This document shows, in pieces, positions 26,416-33,601 of a DNA stretch of 64,000 bases. The notes under the pieces are model-generated. The model worked only from the letters and a program-made list of their open reading frames with translations, ran no database searches and was not told the origin of the DNA. The stretch is taken from NCBI GenBank assembly GCA_947303715.1, contig CAMYYY010000001.1:62001-126000 (forward strand), given 5' to 3'. The DNA is from an uncultured Bacteroidales bacterium. Its GTDB lineage: Bacteria; Bacteroidota; Bacteroidia; Bacteroidales; Bacteroidaceae. A program made the position numbers and the translations under genes. Position 1 is the stretch's first letter. Every line of letters begins with the position of its first letter.

Positions 26416-26697
26416 ATGAAGATTTCAGCAACCATCAAGATGATCGGCGCCCTCAGGGAGGGCGTCAGCAAGACCACCGGCAACCCCTACAAGGCCATGG
26501 ACGTGCTCGTCGAGTGGGCAGACGGTGACTACTACCAGCGCCAGATGGCAATGGTATCGGGCGAGCATGCCTCGCAGTTCCTCGCTCAGGGCATCCGCAC
26601 GGGCGACGTCGTGGACGCGGACATCCAACTGACTACCGACAGCTGGGGCACTCGCGTGTATAACAAGGCCATCCTGAGGGATGTAGTCAAGAATTAA
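26416..26697 (+). CDS. Small OB-fold-like protein (possible ssDNA binding)
   Basis: A 93-residue acidic protein with an alternating strand pattern (KISATIKMIGALREGVSKTTGNPYKAMDVLVEW ... RTGDVVDADIQLTTDSWGTRVYNKAILRDV). The strand layout and the 'TGNPYK' turn recall small OB-fold proteins such as the DUF3127 type that resemble single-strand binding proteins. It lies upstream of the VirE-type primase/helicase-like gene, which would suit an ssDNA-binding role. Tentative. Confidence 0.55.
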   Translation: MKISATIKMIGALREGVSKTTGNPYKAMDVLVEWADGDYYQRQMAMVSGEHASQFLAQGIRTGDVVDADIQLTTDSWGTRVYNKAILRDVVKN

Positions 26698-26760
26698 AAG
26701 TTAAGAGTTAAGAATTAAGAGTTAAGAATTAAGAATTAAGAGTTAAGAGTTAAGAATTAA
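26693..26760. repeat. TTAAGAG/TTAAGAA heptamer array
   Basis: About nine tandem degenerate heptamers (AGTTAAG, AATTAAG) beginning exactly at the stop codon of the 26416 gene. Confidence 0.8.
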
Positions 26761-26829
26761 GGATTCGTAGTTGAAAGATTCCCGTGTTCAAAAACAATCA
26801 TTGTTTAACATCATTATTCCAAAAACATT

Positions 26830-27138
26830 ATGAAAAATGATATTCGTTTGGAGTTAGGTAATGTCCGCCGCGCGTCTGTTCGCGCCACGCAGGACGAGTT
26901 TGGTAACGAGGAGCTTATCGTGCGCCTCTACAACGAGACGGACCGTCGGAAGCCCGCGCCGGTGTTCAGCACCATGCACGGCACGCTCAGGCGCTACAAG
27001 TCGAAGTGGATTGCAGAGTTCCAGTTCGCACCCGGCATGCGCCCCGAGGAGATTGCCGACTGCCTGGAGGAGGAAGCCAGCGACATGGCCGACTGGCTGG
27101 CGTTCGACTATGTTGATAACAAGCATACTGCGGCGTAA
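26830..27138 (+). CDS. Hypothetical protein upstream of the VirE-type gene
   Basis: A 102-residue protein with mixed alpha/beta character and an acidic C-terminus (EEIADCLEEEASDMADWL). No family recognised. It ends three bases before the VirE-type ATG, so the two are probably one transcription unit and may be functional partners. Confidence 0.6.
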   Translation: MKNDIRLELGNVRRASVRATQDEFGNEELIVRLYNETDRRKPAPVFSTMHGTLRRYKSKWIAEFQFAPGMRPEEIADCLEEEASDMADWLAFDYVDNKHTAA

Positions 27139-27141
27139 ACT

Positions 27142-28041
27142 ATGGCAACGTTCGACTTTTTCCGTAACGTCCGTTCCACCGGCGTCATCTGCACGCGCAC
27201 TCTCTTTGAGGGTGCCGTGCAGGCTCCCGCCCTGCGCCTTTTGCTCCAGCAGATTGTTGCCGAGAAGGACCCCGACAAGCGTGGGGAATTAAAGAAACGC
27301 CTCCCCGTGGTGACGTGGCAGGCACACTTCCCCCATGGGCGCCGCAAGAACGCCGATGCCCAGCCGAGCGGGCTCTTCATGGTGGACATCGACCACGTGG
27401 ACAACCCAAAGGGTCTGTATGAGGAGAGGATAAAGCCGCTAATAGCCTCTCCCCAACCCTCCCCTAAAGGGAAGGGCTTCAAGTCTCCCCTCCTTCAGGA
27501 GGGGGCGGGGGAGGCCTCTCTCCCCATCCTTGCCGTGCATCTGACGCCCTCGACAAAGGGCTTGCGCATCGTGGCGGTGTGTGACCCTGCCCTCGACATC
27601 GCGGGCAACCAGCAGCGCGTGGCTGACGTGCTGGGCGTGGAGATTGACAGCGTCTGCAAGGACTTGGCACGCAGCTCGTTCCTTGTCAGCAAGGAGTATT
27701 TTTACTATCTGGATCCTTCCCTTTGGGAAGATATTAAGGAGTTCAGGAGTTACAATAGTTCAGGAGTTACAGACAATACCCCTACATCCGGCACCCAGCA
27801 AACGGAACATTCGTCTGAACTCCCTGCAACTCCTGAACTCCCAACCCGAGCGCAGCCCACTCCCCTCCATCACGGGAGGGGTCGGGGGTGGGTCTTCTCC
27901 CCTCCTTCAGGAGGGGTCGGGGGAGGCTTCGGGGGAGGCTTATTTGGGCATCCCTTACGCCCACATCATACGCCGTTGGTGGGAGATTCACTACGGGGGG
28001 CAGGAGCCGGTGAAGTCGAACCGCAACACGCTGACGTTTGA
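27142..28041 (+). CDS. VirE-N domain protein, N-terminal part of a frameshifted gene
   Basis: The first 200 residues match the VirE N-terminal/BT4734-like domain: FDFFRNVRSTGVICTRTLFE at the start, GLFMVDIDHVDNPKGLYE near 78-95, and HLTPSTKGLRIVAVCDP near 134-150. Residues about 102-128 (SPQPSPKGKGFKSP...) are translated GC-rich repeat. After residue about 235 the frame runs through a second repeat and becomes Gly/Arg-rich nonsense ending at 28041. The DUF3987-like remainder continues in the next frame, so the intact protein would span 27142-29671. Confidence 0.8.
   Translation: MATFDFFRNVRSTGVICTRTLFEGAVQAPALRLLLQQIVAEKDPDKRGELKKRLPVVTWQAHFPHGRRKNADAQPSGLFMVDIDHVDNPKGLYEERIKPLIASPQPSPKGKGFKSPLLQEGAGEASLPILAVHLTPSTKGLRIVAVCDPALDIAGNQQRVADVLGVEIDSVCKDLARSSFLVSKEYFYYLDPSLWEDIKEFRSYNSSGVTDNTPTSGTQQTEHSSELPATPELPTRAQPTPLHHGRGRGWVFSPPSGGVGGGFGGGLFGHPLRPHHTPLVGDSLRGAGAGEVEPQHADV
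27446..27524. repeat. GC-rich palindromic repeat inside the VirE-type gene, in frame
   Basis: It contains CCCCAACCCTCCCCTAAAGG and the palindrome CCCCTCCTTCAGGAGGGG followed by GCGGGGGAGG. It is an insertion that keeps the reading frame and adds about 25 residues. Confidence 0.7.
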
Positions 28042-29671
28042 GCTGGCGTGCAACCTCAGGCACATCTGCGGCTTCTCGCGTGAGCTGCTGGACCGCATTA
28101 TCCCCTGCTACGACGGCTTCCCCGAGACGGAGAAACTGGCGTGCATCGACAGCGCCCTGAAGGAGCACATCACCCGCATGCCCCCGCGCCTGCATCAGGT
28201 GCTGCTGAGCATCAAGGCCGAGAACGCCGACAACCTGCGCCTCGTACAGGCACTTGACGAGGCCGAGGAGCAGGACGAGCAGCACTACATCAACCGCATC
28301 CCCCCTGCCGCCCTGCCCATGGGCGTACGCGACTCGCTGGAGGGCCTGCCCCGCACCATGGCGCTGCCTGCCCTCATCGGCATCGGGCCCATGATAGGCG
28401 CGCTGGCAACGGGCGTCCGCCTGGACGTGCACGGCGACCTCAGGCACCTCAACCTCACCGCCTACATCGTGGGCGAGGCGGCATCGAACAAGAGCAAGCT
28501 GGACGCGCTTTACCTCCTGTGGATGGGCAAACTCATCCGCGAGGACGACGAGGCGCTGAAGCGCGAGCAGGAGTTCATCCGCCTGCGCGAGCAGCGCAAG
28601 AACGCCAAGGAGCAGCCCAAGGACCCGCAGGTGCTGGTGCGCTGCCAGAGCCTCCGCACCTCCATCGCGCAGCTGCTCACGCGCCTGCAGCAGAGCCAGG
28701 GCAAGCACCTCTACAGCTACACCTCGGAGGCCGACCAGCTGTCGCAGAACAGCTCGGCAGCGTGGGCGAACACGTCGGTCCTCCAGCGCGATGCGTACGA
28801 CAACAGCGCCTACACCACCGACTTTGCCAACGGCAAATCGACAGGTGTCGTCATCCACAAGGTGCTGTGGAACATGACCCTCTGCTGCACGCCCGACGCG
28901 CTCTACCGCGCACACCGCAACTACACCAACGGTGCCATCACGCGCCTGGCGCTTGCCCGCACGCCCGACAACACCTACGCCCCGCTTGCCGAGACGGTGC
29001 AGCGCAGCCCCCAGGCCGAGCGTAACATCGCCCGCGTGGCCGAGGTGCTGGAACTGATGCAGGGCGACGTCTGCCTGCCCCTGCTGGAGGAGCGTTGCCG
29101 CGCGTGGCTGGAGCGCATCCGGCTGGAGACGCTGAAGAATGACGACCGTGTGAAGGCGCGCCTGCGCATGCGTGCCCCTGTGACAGCCATGCGCTACACC
29201 GTGTGCTTCATGCTCTGCGCCCATGCCGAGGCGCTGCTGCGCCAGCTCGACGACAACGAGGGTGAGAAGCCCGCGTGGGCCGACGGCTGCCAGACGGCAA
29301 AGGAGTATCTGGAGGCACACCCTGACGCCCTCAACGACGCCCTGCAAGCCTATCAGACAGATGCCATGCTGACGCTCTTCGACACCCTTGCCGACTACAC
29401 GCTGGACATGCTGCTCCTCTACTTCCGCACCCGCATCGAGGCAGCCTACGCTGCCGAGGACTACCCCTCAGGTGAACGCGAAAGACATGGGGCCAACGAT
29501 ACCTATTTCAGTCGTTTGCCCGTTGAGTTCGAAATCAGTGACGCTGTGGCTGTGAGAGGGGCAAAGGGCTCATACAGCAGCACGAACCAGATGCTGCATA
29601 ACTGGGTGAAGCAGGGTCTCGTGGTGAGGATAGACCGAGGAAAATACCGCAAAACAGAAAGGGCTGCCTGA
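27581..29671 (+). CDS. DUF3987-like part of the frameshifted VirE-type gene
   Basis: The genuine protein in this frame begins near 27935 (EAYLGIPYAHIIRRWWEIHYG); upstream codons are out of frame. It continues NRNTLTFELACNLRHICGFSRELLDRIIPCYDGFPETEK, the typical join between VirE-N and DUF3987. A degenerate P-loop GEAASNKSK follows (about residue 297 of this frame), and a winged-helix-like C-terminus (YSSTNQMLHNWVKQGLVVRIDRGKY). DUF3987/VirE proteins resemble primase-helicases of mobile elements. Whether a full protein is made depends on frameshifting; otherwise this is a pseudogene. Confidence 0.75.
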   Translation: MTLPSTSRATSSAWLTCWAWRLTASARTWHAARSLSARSIFTIWILPFGKILRSSGVTIVQELQTIPLHPAPSKRNIRLNSLQLLNSQPERSPLPSITGGVGGGSSPLLQEGSGEASGEAYLGIPYAHIIRRWWEIHYGGQEPVKSNRNTLTFELACNLRHICGFSRELLDRIIPCYDGFPETEKLACIDSALKEHITRMPPRLHQVLLSIKAENADNLRLVQALDEAEEQDEQHYINRIPPAALPMGVRDSLEGLPRTMALPALIGIGPMIGALATGVRLDVHGDLRHLNLTAYIVGEAASNKSKLDALYLLWMGKLIREDDEALKREQEFIRLREQRKNAKEQPKDPQVLVRCQSLRTSIAQLLTRLQQSQGKHLYSYTSEADQLSQNSSAAWANTSVLQRDAYDNSAYTTDFANGKSTGVVIHKVLWNMTLCCTPDALYRAHRNYTNGAITRLALARTPDNTYAPLAETVQRSPQAERNIARVAEVLELMQGDVCLPLLEERCRAWLERIRLETLKNDDRVKARLRMRAPVTAMRYTVCFMLCAHAEALLRQLDDNEGEKPAWADGCQTAKEYLEAHPDALNDALQAYQTDAMLTLFDTLADYTLDMLLLYFRTRIEAAYAAEDYPSGERERHGANDTYFSRLPVEFEISDAVAVRGAKGSYSSTNQMLHNWVKQGLVVRIDRGKYRKTERAA
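27858..27942. repeat. GC-rich palindromic repeat at the VirE-type frameshift
   Basis: CCCTCCATCACGGGAGGG, GGGTGGGTC and a second copy of CCCCTCCTTCAGGAGGGG with GTCGGGGGAGG lie exactly where the reading frame changes. Confidence 0.7.
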
Positions 29672-29721
29672 TAGGTCAAAACTATCAAATTATCAAATTT
29701 TCAAACAGTCGAACTCGTTTA

Positions 29722-29746
29722 GGAGGGGAAATCCCCTCCTTTTTTT
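29722..29746 (+). terminator. Intrinsic terminator after the VirE-type gene
   Basis: GGAGGGG-AAAT-CCCCTCC hairpin followed by seven T residues. Confidence 0.85.
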
Positions 29747-29776
29747 GTCCCTGCGGAGGAGAATAACGCTCTATGA

Positions 29777-29803
29777 AAAAAAGAAAAAGGCCTACTGGCC
29801 TTT
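29777..29803 (-). terminator. Intrinsic terminator of tRNA-Ala
   Basis: On the minus strand AAAGGCC-AGTA-GGCCTTT is followed by a T-rich run, just downstream of the tRNA 3' end. Confidence 0.7.
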
Positions 29804-29809
29804 CTCTCG

Positions 29810-29883
29810 TGGAGCATACGAGACTCGAACTCGTCACCTCTTGACTGCCAGTCAAACGCTCTAGCCAGATGAGCTAATGCCCC
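29810..29883 (-). tRNA. tRNA-Ala (anticodon GGC)
   Basis: A 74-nucleotide cloverleaf on the minus strand. The acceptor stem GGGGCAT/ATGCTCC contains the G3:U70 pair that is the alanine identity element; the anticodon loop CTGGCAG gives GGC, reading GCC/GCU; the T-arm has GTTCGAG; the discriminator base is A. CCA is not encoded. Confidence 0.95.
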
Positions 29884-29968
29884 GATTTTATGAGCGGAAA
29901 GAAAACTCGTTTGCTTTCCCGAATTTGAGGGGTAAAGACGAAGTCAATGCCCCGATTTTATGAGCGAA
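29876..29968. repeat. Direct repeat of the tRNA-Ala 5' boundary
   Basis: The 21-base segment from AATGCCCCGATTTTATGAGC onward covers the tRNA 5' end plus its upstream flank (from 29876) and recurs about 71 bases away (from 29947). The second copy is not attached to a tRNA. It resembles a leftover from a lost tandem tRNA copy or an attachment-site duplication. Confidence 0.7.
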
Positions 29969-29996
29969 AAGGAAGCACGCTTTCCTTTTTGCGGTG

Positions 29997-30004
29997 CAAA
30001 GGTA
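29997..30004 (-). promoter_or_regulatory. Predicted -7 element of tRNA-Ala
   Basis: The minus strand reads TACCTTTG, about 115 bases upstream of the mature tRNA 5' end. The leader would include both copies of the boundary repeat. Confidence 0.5.
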
Positions 30005-30117
30005 CGGCCTTCTGAAGAAATAACCAAGAAAAATGTGCTTTTTTTTCTAAATAATGGCTAACTTTAACGAACTACGTCCGTTTAAATTAGGCTGCGGCTC
30101 GGAAATACTCAAATAAA

Positions 30118-30149
30118 TTTGGGATTTCTCTCGTTTACTCGTACCTTTG
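30118..30149 (+). promoter_or_regulatory. Predicted promoter of ruvC
   Basis: TTTG (30118-30121), 20 bases, TACCTTTG (30142-30149): a full consensus match ending 19 bases before the ruvC ATG. Confidence 0.75.
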
Positions 30150-30168
30150 CAAAAAATTTCAGAAGCGG

Positions 30169-30741
30169 ATGTTGAAACCTGTTGTAGAGAAGGTGATATT
30201 GGGCATCGACCCGGGGACGAACCTCATGGGGTACGGTGTGCTGAAGGTCGTGGGCACCAAGGTGGAGCTCGTGACTTCGGGAGTCATCGACCTGCGCAAG
30301 GTGGGCGACGTCTACCTGAAGCTGGGTGAGATTTTCCGCCGCGTGCAGAGGGTCATCGATGCCTTCCTGCCTGACGAGATGGCCATCGAGTCGCCCTTCT
30401 TCGGTGCCAACGTGCAGAGTATGTTGAAACTGGGCAGGGCTCAGGGGGTGGCCATTGCGGCTGCCATCAGCCGCGACGTGCCCATCAGCGAATATGCCCC
30501 CACGAAGATAAAGATGGCCATCACGGGCAACGGCTCGGCATCGAAGGAGCAGGTGGCCGACATGCTGCGCCGTATCCTGAGCATTCCTGTGGAGGAGATG
30601 CCCAAGCACCTCGACGCCACGGACGCCCTGGGTGCCGCCTACTGCCACTACCTGCAGATGGGACGGCCCGAGGTGGAGAAGGGCGCCAGCTCGTGGAAGG
30701 CCTACGCGCAGAAGAATCCGGATAAAATACATGGAATGTGA
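30169..30741 (+). CDS. ruvC: Crossover junction endodeoxyribonuclease RuvC
   Basis: The 190-residue Holliday-junction resolvase works with RuvAB. The four acidic active-site residues are present: Asp in GIDPGT (residue 14), Glu in AIES (near 73) and two Asp in the [12 protein letters not shown] block near 148-151. The C-terminus is slightly extended compared with E. coli RuvC. It has its own promoter and is followed by a heptamer array and a long repeat before purN. Confidence 0.96.
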   Translation: MLKPVVEKVILGIDPGTNLMGYGVLKVVGTKVELVTSGVIDLRKVGDVYLKLGEIFRRVQRVIDAFLPDEMAIESPFFGANVQSMLKLGRAQGVAIAAAISRDVPISEYAPTKIKMAITGNGSASKEQVADMLRRILSIPVEEMPKHLDATDALGAAYCHYLQMGRPEVEKGASSWKAYAQKNPDKIHGM

Positions 30742-30780
30742 GATAGTTAAGAGTTAAGAATTAAGAGTTAAGAGTTAAGA
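30736..30780. repeat. TTAAGAG heptamer array after ruvC
   Basis: About five degenerate heptamers (AGTTAAG/AATTAAG) starting at the ruvC stop codon and running directly into the long repeat upstream of purN. Confidence 0.8.
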
Positions 30781-30931
30781 AAATTCGCTTCGCGGTGAGA
30801 AGTACCCCTTCGGGGCAGAAATTTGACAAAATTTAGTTCAAAATTGTTCAAAATTAAACTCTTACAAGTAAAAATAGAATTTTGTAGAATTTTTTTATAA
30901 TTTTGAAAAATTTCTCGCCGAAGGCGACTAA
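30781..30931. repeat. Long spacer repeat upstream of purN (copy E)
   Basis: It starts TTCGCTTCGCGGTGAGAAGT, then CCCCTTCGGGGCAGAAA, an AT-rich middle with ATTTTGTAGAATTTTTTT, and ends TTTCTCGCC-GAAGGCGACTA. The copy at 31548-31700 has the same order with few differences. The CTGCCCC/GGGGCA module and AT-rich stretch are shared, in reverse orientation, with copies A-D near 21-22 kb. Confidence 0.8.
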
Positions 30932-30943
30932 AAAGATAAAAAT

Positions 30944-31525
30944 ATGAAGAGGATAGCAGTTTTTGCCTCGCACAACGGGAGTGATCTGCAGGCCGTCATC
31001 GACGGCTGTAAGAGCGGGCGGATAGAGGCTGAGGTGTGTCTGGTCATCAGTAACAACTCGAAGTCGTTTGCCCTGGAGCGTGCCCGTAGGGAGGGGATTC
31101 CCACACGCCACATCAGCAGCCGGCGGTACCCCGACGAAGAGACCCTGGCACAGGCCATGCTGGATGCACTCGACGAGGCTGGGGCAGACATGGTGATGCT
31201 GTGTGGCTACATGAAGAAGGTGCCCGAGGCTGTCATCCAACGGTTTGAGGGACGCATCTACAACATCCATCCTGCCCTGCTGCCCAAGCACGGGGGACCT
31301 GACATGTATGGCATCCATGTCCACGAGGCTGTCATCCGCGAGGGGGACAAGGAGACGGGTGTCACCATCCATCGCGTCAGCAGCGTCATCGACGGGGGGG
31401 AGATTGTGGCCCAGACGCGAGTGCCTGTCATGGACGGTGACACGCCTGAAGTGCTGGCAGCACGTGTGCTGGAGAGGGAACACACCTTCCTGGTGGAAAT
31501 ACTAAGTGAGATAGTGAATAGTTAA
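30944..31525 (+). CDS. purN: Phosphoribosylglycinamide formyltransferase
   Basis: The 193-residue enzyme transfers a formyl group from 10-formyl-THF to GAR in purine synthesis. The N-terminal motif ASHNGSDLQAVID, the active-site NIHPALLP (Asn and His near 104-106) and the later IDGGEIVAQ (catalytic Asp near 142) are all in place. A spacer repeat occupies its leader, leaving only about 12 bases between repeat and ATG, so the ribosome-binding region is effectively within the repeat edge. Confidence 0.95.
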   Translation: MKRIAVFASHNGSDLQAVIDGCKSGRIEAEVCLVISNNSKSFALERARREGIPTRHISSRRYPDEETLAQAMLDALDEAGADMVMLCGYMKKVPEAVIQRFEGRIYNIHPALLPKHGGPDMYGIHVHEAVIREGDKETGVTIHRVSSVIDGGEIVAQTRVPVMDGDTPEVLAARVLEREHTFLVEILSEIVNS

Positions 31526-31546
31526 GAGTTCATAGTTCATAGTTAA
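31519..31546. repeat. Short heptamer-type array after purN
   Basis: AGTTAAGAGTTCATAGTTCA-type words beginning at the purN stop codon, followed immediately by the second long spacer repeat. Confidence 0.6.
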
Positions 31547-31547
31547 A

Positions 31548-31700
31548 AAATTCGCTTCGCGGTGAGAAGTGCCCCTTCGGGGCAGAAATATGACAAAATT
31601 GGATTCAAAATTATTCAAAATGAAACTCTTATAGAAAAAGATATATTTTGTAGAATTTTTTTAATAATTTTGAAAAATTTCTCGCCGGAGGCGACTAAAA
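31548..31700. repeat. Long spacer repeat upstream of mazG (copy F)
   Basis: Near-identical in order and sequence to 30781-30931, ending eight bases before the mazG start codon. Confidence 0.8.
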
Positions 31701-31708
31701 ATAAAGAA

Positions 31709-32533
31709 ATGAAGCATACAAGAGAGGAACAGATGGCAGCGTTCGGAAGGCTGCTGGACATACTGGATGAGCTGCGGGTGAAATGCCCGTGGGACCGTGT
31801 GCAGACCAACGAGACGCTGCGCCCGAACACCATCGAGGAGGTGTATGAGCTAAGCGACGCCCTCCTTCAGGAAGACGACAAGAACATCTGCAAGGAGCTG
31901 GGCGATGTGCTGCTGCATGTGGTGTTCTATGCCAAGATTGGCGACGAGAAGCAACAGTTTGACATCAAGGACGTCTGCGACCGTCTGTGCGACAAGCTCA
32001 TCTTCCGCCATCCCCATGTGTTCGGCGAGCAGCAGGTGAATGGTACCGATCAGGTGCTGAAGAACTGGGAGGAGCTGAAGCTCAAGGAGAAGGGCGGCAA
32101 CAAGCGTACCCTGAGCGGTGTGCCTGCCAGCCTGCCGTCGCTCATCAAGGCCTTCCGTATTCAGGAGAAAGCCCAGAACGTGGGCTTCGACTGGGACACG
32201 GCCGACGGTGCCTGGGACAAGTTGCAGGAGGAGTTTGCCGAACTGCGCGAGGCACTCAAGCATGAGGCTGCCCCTGAGGAGGGAGACCGTCCCCAAGTGG
32301 CTGAGTATGACGAGGTGGAGGCTGAATTTGGCGACCTGCTCTTCTCGGCTGTCAATGTGGGCCGATTGTCGGGGCTCAATCCTGACTCGGCTCTGGAGCA
32401 TACGAACCAGAAGTTCACCCGCCGTTTCAACTACGTGGAGGAATGTGCCCTTGCCCAGGGACGTAAACTGAAGGACATGACCCTGGCTGAGATGGATGCC
32501 CTGTGGGACGAGGCAAAGGCGAAAGGACTTTGA
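31709..32533 (+). CDS. mazG: Nucleoside triphosphate pyrophosphohydrolase
   Basis: A 274-residue all-alpha NTP pyrophosphohydrolase with two tandem MazG domains. The first has CPWDRVQTNETLRPNTIEEVYEL with the metal-binding EExxE/ExxD pattern, and the second has EEFAELREAL and EAEFGDLLFSAVNVGR near 180-215. It cleans non-canonical or excess NTPs to NMP plus PPi. The ATG at 31709 is used because the in-frame sequence upstream is translated repeat. Length is typical of E. coli-type MazG. Confidence 0.95.
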   Translation: MKHTREEQMAAFGRLLDILDELRVKCPWDRVQTNETLRPNTIEEVYELSDALLQEDDKNICKELGDVLLHVVFYAKIGDEKQQFDIKDVCDRLCDKLIFRHPHVFGEQQVNGTDQVLKNWEELKLKEKGGNKRTLSGVPASLPSLIKAFRIQEKAQNVGFDWDTADGAWDKLQEEFAELREALKHEAAPEEGDRPQVAEYDEVEAEFGDLLFSAVNVGRLSGLNPDSALEHTNQKFTRRFNYVEECALAQGRKLKDMTLAEMDALWDEAKAKGL

Positions 32534-32572
32534 AGATTGAAGATTGAAAATTGAAAATTGAAGATTGAAGAT

Positions 32573-32693
32573 GGTTTAACGTTTAACGTTTAAGGTTTAA
32601 CGGAAGAGATGGTTTAACGTTTAAGGTTTAACGAACACGTCCTCCGACGCCATCGCGCCAGCTTCGTTAAACGTTAAACATTAAACGTTAAAC
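32573..32693. repeat. GTTTAACG palindromic repeat, copy 2
   Basis: It has GTTTAACGTTTAAGG arms around a GAACACGTCCTCCGACGCC core, matching 841-986. The preceding 40 bases are a TTGAAGATTGAAAA-type array. The repeat ends 15 bases before the next start codon. Confidence 0.75.
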
Positions 32694-32708
32694 AAAAAAA
32701 GATTGAGA

Positions 32709-33563
32709 ATGAAGAATAAAAGGGAGAAATCTCCAGTAGAGAAGCGACGTGTCGCACCCTGGGTGAAGGACCTGCTGGTTGCCTTTGCTGCCACGACATT
32801 GTCCATTATCCTGACCTTCGGCACGACTGCTGTCGTAAACCGCGTCAGGCAGAAGCAGGAGCGCAAGCTCACGGCGCTGATGGTGATGAGCAGCATCGAG
32901 CAGTTTGTGCGCGACCTGGAAACAATCGAGAAACAATATGCGTATAGTGACAGTATCGCCACCTGGCTCTTGAGTCTCCCTATCGAAACGGTTGCCCAAA
33001 TGGACGATGGCCCCATTGACGATGCGTTGGTGGAGGTCTATTCTCTTCCCATTATTACCCACGACAAAACCGCAGAATCGATTTTCAGCAGCCATATCGA
33101 TACCTGGAAAAACATGGGGAATTTTCAATTCATTGACCATGTGGGATGGTGTTTCTCTGCCATGAACACGATTGAGGAAACTTTCTACTCGGCAATCAGT
33201 GAAATCAGCGAGGAAAAGAACAATATATTAGCCCATCCGAGTGATTATCCGGGAAACACGTATGCTGAGCGAATCCTGCGGAATGAAACGGCGAGATCGG
33301 ACTTGAAGAGCCTTCATAATATCAGGAGAGAGCTCAGTCTCTATGCAGCCAACATCCGCATGGAAAACCGGAACAACATGCGCCTCATCGGTATTCCGGA
33401 AAAGGAAGTGATGGCATTTACGGATGACATGGGAGCTGCCGATGAATACGAAGAGGAGGTATTGGATCCGTTGGATTTTGTAAAGCCGGATATTGAGATT
33501 GATTCCGTAGCCGTGCACCTCTCCTTCGCTCGGCAGCTGGACAGCCTGCTGCAGGTGAAGTAG
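32709..33563 (+). CDS. Hypothetical single-pass membrane protein
   Basis: A 284-residue protein. A basic N-terminus (KREKSPVEKRR) precedes one hydrophobic helix at about residues 19-43, then a long, mainly helical hydrophilic domain that should be periplasmic. The layout resembles DUF6090-type Bacteroidota proteins, but I am not confident of membership. It is the first gene after the repeat and 38 bp before the LysM lipoprotein, so it may belong to the envelope operon that follows. Confidence 0.7.
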   Translation: MKNKREKSPVEKRRVAPWVKDLLVAFAATTLSIILTFGTTAVVNRVRQKQERKLTALMVMSSIEQFVRDLETIEKQYAYSDSIATWLLSLPIETVAQMDDGPIDDALVEVYSLPIITHDKTAESIFSSHIDTWKNMGNFQFIDHVGWCFSAMNTIEETFYSAISEISEEKNNILAHPSDYPGNTYAERILRNETARSDLKSLHNIRRELSLYAANIRMENRNNMRLIGIPEKEVMAFTDDMGAADEYEEEVLDPLDFVKPDIEIDSVAVHLSFARQLDSLLQVK

Positions 33564-33601
33564 TAAAATATATCTTTCATTAAGGAGTTCAGGACAAGAA
33601 A

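Noticed and set aside
27782..29347. 521-codon minus-strand frame opposite the VirE-type gene
   Set aside because: Low-complexity Val/Leu/Gln/Arg composition with no domain; the opposite strand encodes a clear DUF3987-like protein.
20795..29883. Complete integrative element with att sites at rarA and tRNA-Ala
   Set aside because: No integrase, relaxase or conjugation gene and no matching direct repeat at the two ends was found, so only an accessory island is claimed.
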